A stretch of DNA of 8,842 nt from Flavobacteriales bacterium (GTDB taxonomy: Bacteria; Bacteroidota; Bacteroidia; Flavobacteriales; BACL11): positions 1 through 8,842 of the forward strand of contig NZWA01000004.1 in NCBI GenBank assembly GCA_002697505.1, read 5' to 3'. Of this stretch, positions 6,126-8,842 are shown piece after piece. The position numbers were made by a program, and so were the translations under genes. Within the stretch, counting starts at the first letter, position 1; every line of letters starts with the position of its first letter. A model generated the notes under the pieces. It was given only the letters and a program-made list of their open reading frames with translations. It was not told where the DNA came from and ran no database searches.

Positions 6126-7712
6126 ATGGAAACGAATACCGCTGTCGAAATGGTTGGCATTTCCAAGAAATTTGGAGGTGTCCAAGCTCTTGATGGTGTA
6201 GATTTTGAAGTTCGTAAAGGAGAGATCCATGCTCTACTTGGCGGAAATGGAGCTGGGAAGTCAACGATTTTAAAAGTATTGAACGGTATTCACCAGCCTG
6301 ACCACGGGACCATTAAAGTTGATGGTAAACCCCTATATAAAAACTCTCCTGAAGCGGCGGCGGCGGCGGGTATAGCCATGAATTTTCAAGAATTGAGCTT
6401 GATCCCGACACTATCTGTAGCCAAAAACGTGTTTTTGGCACGTGAGCCACGTACCGCTAACGGTTTGATTGACGATAAAGAAACAACGAGAAGGGCTCAG
6501 GCACTTTTCGATATGCTTGAGGTTTCAGTCGATCCAAGCGCCATTGTCGGCGATTTGGGTGCTGGACAGAAACAGCTGACAGAGATTGTAAAAGCTATCA
6601 GCAAAGGCGCCAAGGTTCTTATTCTTGACGAGCCATCGACTGCGCTTGCAGTAACAGACGTGGATAGACTGTTTATATTCTTGCGCAAGCTAAAAACCGA
6701 AGGCGTTGCAATCATTTATGTGAGCCATCGAATGGACGAAATCGCACGGATCGCTGACCGCGCAACAATACTTCGCGATGGCAAGCATGTCATTACAGAT
6801 CAGATCAAGATGCTGCCAACTCAGACTATGATCGAATTCATTGTTGGAAAACGGTCAAAGGGTCTGGCGGATGTGCAAAGGGGCCACACCTCAAAGGGTG
6901 AGGTTCTTTTAGAACTTTGCAATGTGGCAGGAACCGAAAAGCCTAACGGTGTCTCTCTGACCGTTCATCGGGGTGAGATTGTTGGGCTGGCTGGCTTGCT
7001 AGGCTCAGGACGGAGCTCGGTAGCGCGCCTCATCGCAGGGCTACAGCCGTCAGTAGCTGGTGACATTTATTTCAAGGGCCAAAAGATAAAGTTTGTTAAT
7101 GCTGGCGACTCAATAAGAACTGGAATTGTTATGGTGCCTGAGTCTCGCGCGACAGAGGGCATCATTCCAGATCACTCGGTAGTCTCGAATATGACACTGG
7201 CAATACTCGATCGAATTTCGCGGTGGGGCCTTATTAAAAATGCTGAGGCAAATATAATTACTGAAAATCAGATTGAGAAGTTGGGCATCAAGACCGCAAG
7301 CAAAAATCACAAGGTATCGACACTTTCGGGAGGTAATCAACAGAAGGTTGTAATTGGCAAATGGCTAGCAACCGATCCGGAGGTTCTCGTTCTTGACGAA
7401 CCTACTGCCGGTATTGACGTTGGATCAAAATCTGAAATCGTAGGTGTTGTCCGCGATCTTGCACGTCAAGGAAAGGGGGTTCTAATGATCTCATCTGAAT
7501 TACCCGAATTGCTGACCGCCTGTGATCGCATTGTTATAATGGCTGAGGGACGTAGCTTTTACGACTTGTCGCGTGATTTTTTTGACGACCCGGAAGACCC
7601 CAATCGTGATCCTTCCCATCTATTAGAGAAAGCAGAACAGCAGCTGCAAGCTTATATTCAGCTTGCTTTGACTGCTCAGAACGGAGAAACCAATGAACTC
7701 GACCAAAACTAA
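6126..7712 (+). CDS. Sugar ABC transporter ATP-binding protein, double-domain (RbsA/MglA type)
   Basis: This 528-residue protein carries two fused nucleotide-binding domains and powers uptake from the inner face of the membrane. Domain 1 has Walker A GGNGAGKST (39-47), a Q-loop NFQE (86-89), a divergent signature LGAGQKQ (144-150) and Walker B VLILDEP (164-170). Domain 2 has a degenerate Walker A GLLGSGRSS (290-298) with arginine in place of lysine, as usual in this family, then LSGGNQQK (400-407) and VLVLDEPTAGID (420-431). It is somewhat longer than typical RbsA/MglA (about 500 residues), owing to an acidic, Q-rich C-terminal tail after about residue 480. Five consecutive GCG codons encode alanines near residue 77. 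The start follows the dehydrogenase stop by 2 nt with a weak ribosome-binding site (GGGAAG, 6110-6115), suggesting translational coupling. The end overlaps the permease gene by 20 nt. Confidence 0.95.
   Translation: METNTAVEMVGISKKFGGVQALDGVDFEVRKGEIHALLGGNGAGKSTILKVLNGIHQPDHGTIKVDGKPLYKNSPEAAAAAGIAMNFQELSLIPTLSVAKNVFLAREPRTANGLIDDKETTRRAQALFDMLEVSVDPSAIVGDLGAGQKQLTEIVKAISKGAKVLILDEPSTALAVTDVDRLFIFLRKLKTEGVAIIYVSHRMDEIARIADRATILRDGKHVITDQIKMLPTQTMIEFIVGKRSKGLADVQRGHTSKGEVLLELCNVAGTEKPNGVSLTVHRGEIVGLAGLLGSGRSSVARLIAGLQPSVAGDIYFKGQKIKFVNAGDSIRTGIVMVPESRATEGIIPDHSVVSNMTLAILDRISRWGLIKNAEANIITENQIEKLGIKTASKNHKVSTLSGGNQQKVVIGKWLATDPEVLVLDEPTAGIDVGSKSEIVGVVRDLARQGKGVLMISSELPELLTACDRIVIMAEGRSFYDLSRDFFDDPEDPNRDPSHLLEKAEQQLQAYIQLALTAQNGETNELDQN
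7683..7686 (+). promoter_or_regulatory. Ribosome-binding site of the permease inside the ATPase gene
   Basis: GGAG lies six bases before the ATG at 7693, within the last codons of the ATPase gene. It supports the 20-nt overlap as genuine and suggests coupled translation of the two transporter subunits. Confidence 0.65.
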
Positions 7713-8664
7713 AAACCAAACGCAGAGTTTACTTGGCTCCTTTTTAAGCGATTGGCGCCAGAACATTATCTATATAGGGTTCTTGGTAATTTTTGTTATT
7801 TTTGCAATAACGCTTAATGATAAGGGCTTTTTGAACCCAAATAATTTACTTAACATCGTTCGGCAAACCGCAATGATCGCGGTAATGGCAATTGCAATGA
7901 CCTTTGTGTTATCCGCAGGTGAGATTGACCTTTCGGTTGGAGCTGTAGCCGGTCTGACGACGGTTACTGTTGCTCTAGCCATAGCAGCAGCTGGCCCTGT
8001 CGCTGGTGTGTTAGCCGGATTGGCAACAGGAATTGCGGTTGGAGTCGTCAACGGCTGGCTAACAACTCGAGTCGGTATTCCATCGTTTCTAACTACGCTG
8101 GCCATGATGGGAATTGCAAAAGGCATAGCCATGTGGCTATCAGATACAGCCGCAGTACCGATATTGAGCCAAAACTTTGCCTGGATTTTTGGTGGTGGTT
8201 CTATTGGTCGCATTCCTGTCCTATTATTTTGGGTTTTAGTGCTTGGTTTTATAGGTCACGTATTGTTACGACGAACTGGTTTTGGTCGGCGTGTTCTGGC
8301 AACAGGTGGTAGTGAGACAGCCTCGCGCTACTCCGGAATTGACACCAGCAACATCAAATTTAAAGTGCTGGTGATGTCTTCAACTGCAGCTGCGCTAGCC
8401 GGTATGTTCTACGCTGGGCGTCTGCAATCGGGCCGCTTCCAACTTGGTGAAGGGGACGAACTTTCGGTAATCGCTGCCGCTGTGCTCGGAGGCACTAGTC
8501 TGTTTGGTGGCAAAGGGACCGTTATTGGAACAATTGTTGGCGCTATGATGATAGGGCTAATCAACAACGGCCTGATCCTAATGGGGCTGGAGTTTTCACA
8601 GCAGCTGATCGCACGAGGAGGTATCATCATTCTTGCTGTTGCATTGAGCCAAAAGAAAGTCTGA
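7693..8664 (+). CDS. Sugar ABC transporter permease (RbsC family)
   Basis: This 323-residue integral membrane protein is the permease of the importer, probably a homodimer since no second permease gene is seen. The length matches RbsC (about 320). Hydrophobic segments lie near residues 25-41, 58-75, 82-118 (probably two), 129-145, 174-193, 222-240, 257-272, 276-299 and 303-320. Family motifs are SAGEIDLSVGA (74-84), NGWLTTRVGIPSFLTTLA in the middle, GRRVLATGG before a cytoplasmic loop, and GGTSLFGGKGTVIGT near residue 270, thought to lie at the ATPase interface region. It is the last gene of the plus-strand operon and overlaps the ATPase gene by 20 nt. Nothing is truncated. Confidence 0.95.
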   Translation: MNSTKTKNQTQSLLGSFLSDWRQNIIYIGFLVIFVIFAITLNDKGFLNPNNLLNIVRQTAMIAVMAIAMTFVLSAGEIDLSVGAVAGLTTVTVALAIAAAGPVAGVLAGLATGIAVGVVNGWLTTRVGIPSFLTTLAMMGIAKGIAMWLSDTAAVPILSQNFAWIFGGGSIGRIPVLLFWVLVLGFIGHVLLRRTGFGRRVLATGGSETASRYSGIDTSNIKFKVLVMSSTAAALAGMFYAGRLQSGRFQLGEGDELSVIAAAVLGGTSLFGGKGTVIGTIVGAMMIGLINNGLILMGLEFSQQLIARGGIIILAVALSQKKV

Positions 8665-8700
8665 AGCGCGGACGTGCCATAATTTTGATTAACCGTCAAC

Positions 8701-8725
8701 AAAAAGGTGGATAATATGCACCTTT
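8701..8725 (-). terminator. Probable intrinsic terminator of the tRNA-Leu transcript
   Basis: AAAGGTG (8703-8709) and CACCTTT (8719-8725) form a perfect 7-bp stem with a 9-nt loop. Read on the minus strand the stem runs into TTTTTGTTG, a short U-tract, and it lies about 40 nt after the tRNA 3' end. On the plus strand it is followed only by TTTA, so termination of the transporter operon here would be weaker. The stem is modest, so confidence is moderate. Confidence 0.5.
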
Positions 8726-8766
8726 ACTGCTCAAGAAATTGTTTTTAATATTTAATTTATATTATT

Positions 8767-8842
8767 TGGTGCGGTCGAGAAGACTCGAACTTCCACTCTT
8801 TTTACAGAACAGCGACCTCAACGCTGCGCGTCTACCAATTCC
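8767..8842 (-). tRNA. tRNA-Leu (anticodon GAG), 5' end cut by the window edge
   Basis: Read on the minus strand, the visible part begins in the D-arm (GGAATTGGTAGAC) and continues with anticodon stem CAGCG/CGCTG (8826-8822 and 8814-8810) closing the loop TTGAGGT, anticodon GAG at 8819-8817. A long variable arm typical of class II tRNAs follows, then the T-arm with loop TTCGAGT, the 3' acceptor strand CGACCGC, discriminator A (8770) and an encoded CCA (8769-8767). About 11 nt of the 5' end (acceptor strand and start of the D-arm) lie outside the window. It converges on the transporter operon. GAG reads CUC and CUU leucine codons. Confidence 0.93.

Noticed and set aside
6353..6370. Run of GCG triplets as a phase-variable microsatellite
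   Set aside because: Only five repeats of a triplet inside a conserved gene; a change in number would keep the frame, so phase switching is unlikely.
7770..8213. 147-codon open frame on the minus strand
   Set aside because: It lies antisense to the permease gene; its apparent hydrophobic and proline-threonine-rich content mirrors the permease codons.

Overview
The window holds a divergent sugar-uptake and sugar-oxidation locus followed by a tRNA gene. Protein families, the mid-GC coding regions and the combination of a ROK regulator, an RbsABC-type transporter, a Gfo/Idh/MocA dehydrogenase and a TIM-barrel isomerase suggest an alphaproteobacterium, perhaps a marine lineage of moderate GC. 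This is an impression from gene content, not a phylogenetic result.

Layout. Bases 1-288 hold no recognisable gene. On the minus strand, a ROK-family regulator (1343-2698) is followed 28 nt later by a signal-less periplasmic-binding-protein homologue (289-1314). These two look like one operon. A divergent control region (2699-2858) carries a perfect TTTTGCAG-N5-CTGCAAAA inverted repeat. On the plus strand runs a five-gene operon: an IolE-like sugar isomerase/epimerase-fold enzyme (2859-3674), a secreted sugar-binding protein (3742-4857), a Gfo/Idh/MocA dehydrogenase (4963-6123), a double-domain sugar ABC ATPase (6126-7712) and an RbsC-type permease (7693-8664). A hairpin at 8703-8725 and a 5'-truncated tRNA-Leu(GAG) on the minus strand (8767-8842) close the window.

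How it works together (inference). The binding protein, ATPase and permease form a complete importer. The dehydrogenase oxidises the imported sugar to a keto-sugar. The TIM-barrel enzyme then acts on that keto-sugar, probably by isomerisation, elimination or hydration. No kinase or aldolase is present, so the visible chemistry is oxidative and non-phosphorylating. The dehydrogenase resembles levoglucosan dehydrogenase as I remember it, so an anhydrosugar or a related glycoside is a reasonable substrate guess. The ROK protein probably represses the operon from the divergent region.

The most unusual element is the cytosolic paralogue of the secreted binding protein. It keeps the apparent ligand-binding landmarks, cannot carry a signal peptide because an in-frame stop lies 12 nt upstream of its start, and is co-transcribed with a ROK regulator that has lost the usual ROK zinc and sugar-site motifs. 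A two-protein intracellular sugar sensor is a testable possibility.

Two start codons deserve care. The isomerase should start at 2859 and the dehydrogenase at 4963; longer upstream reading frames exist, but strong ribosome-binding sites support the shorter forms.
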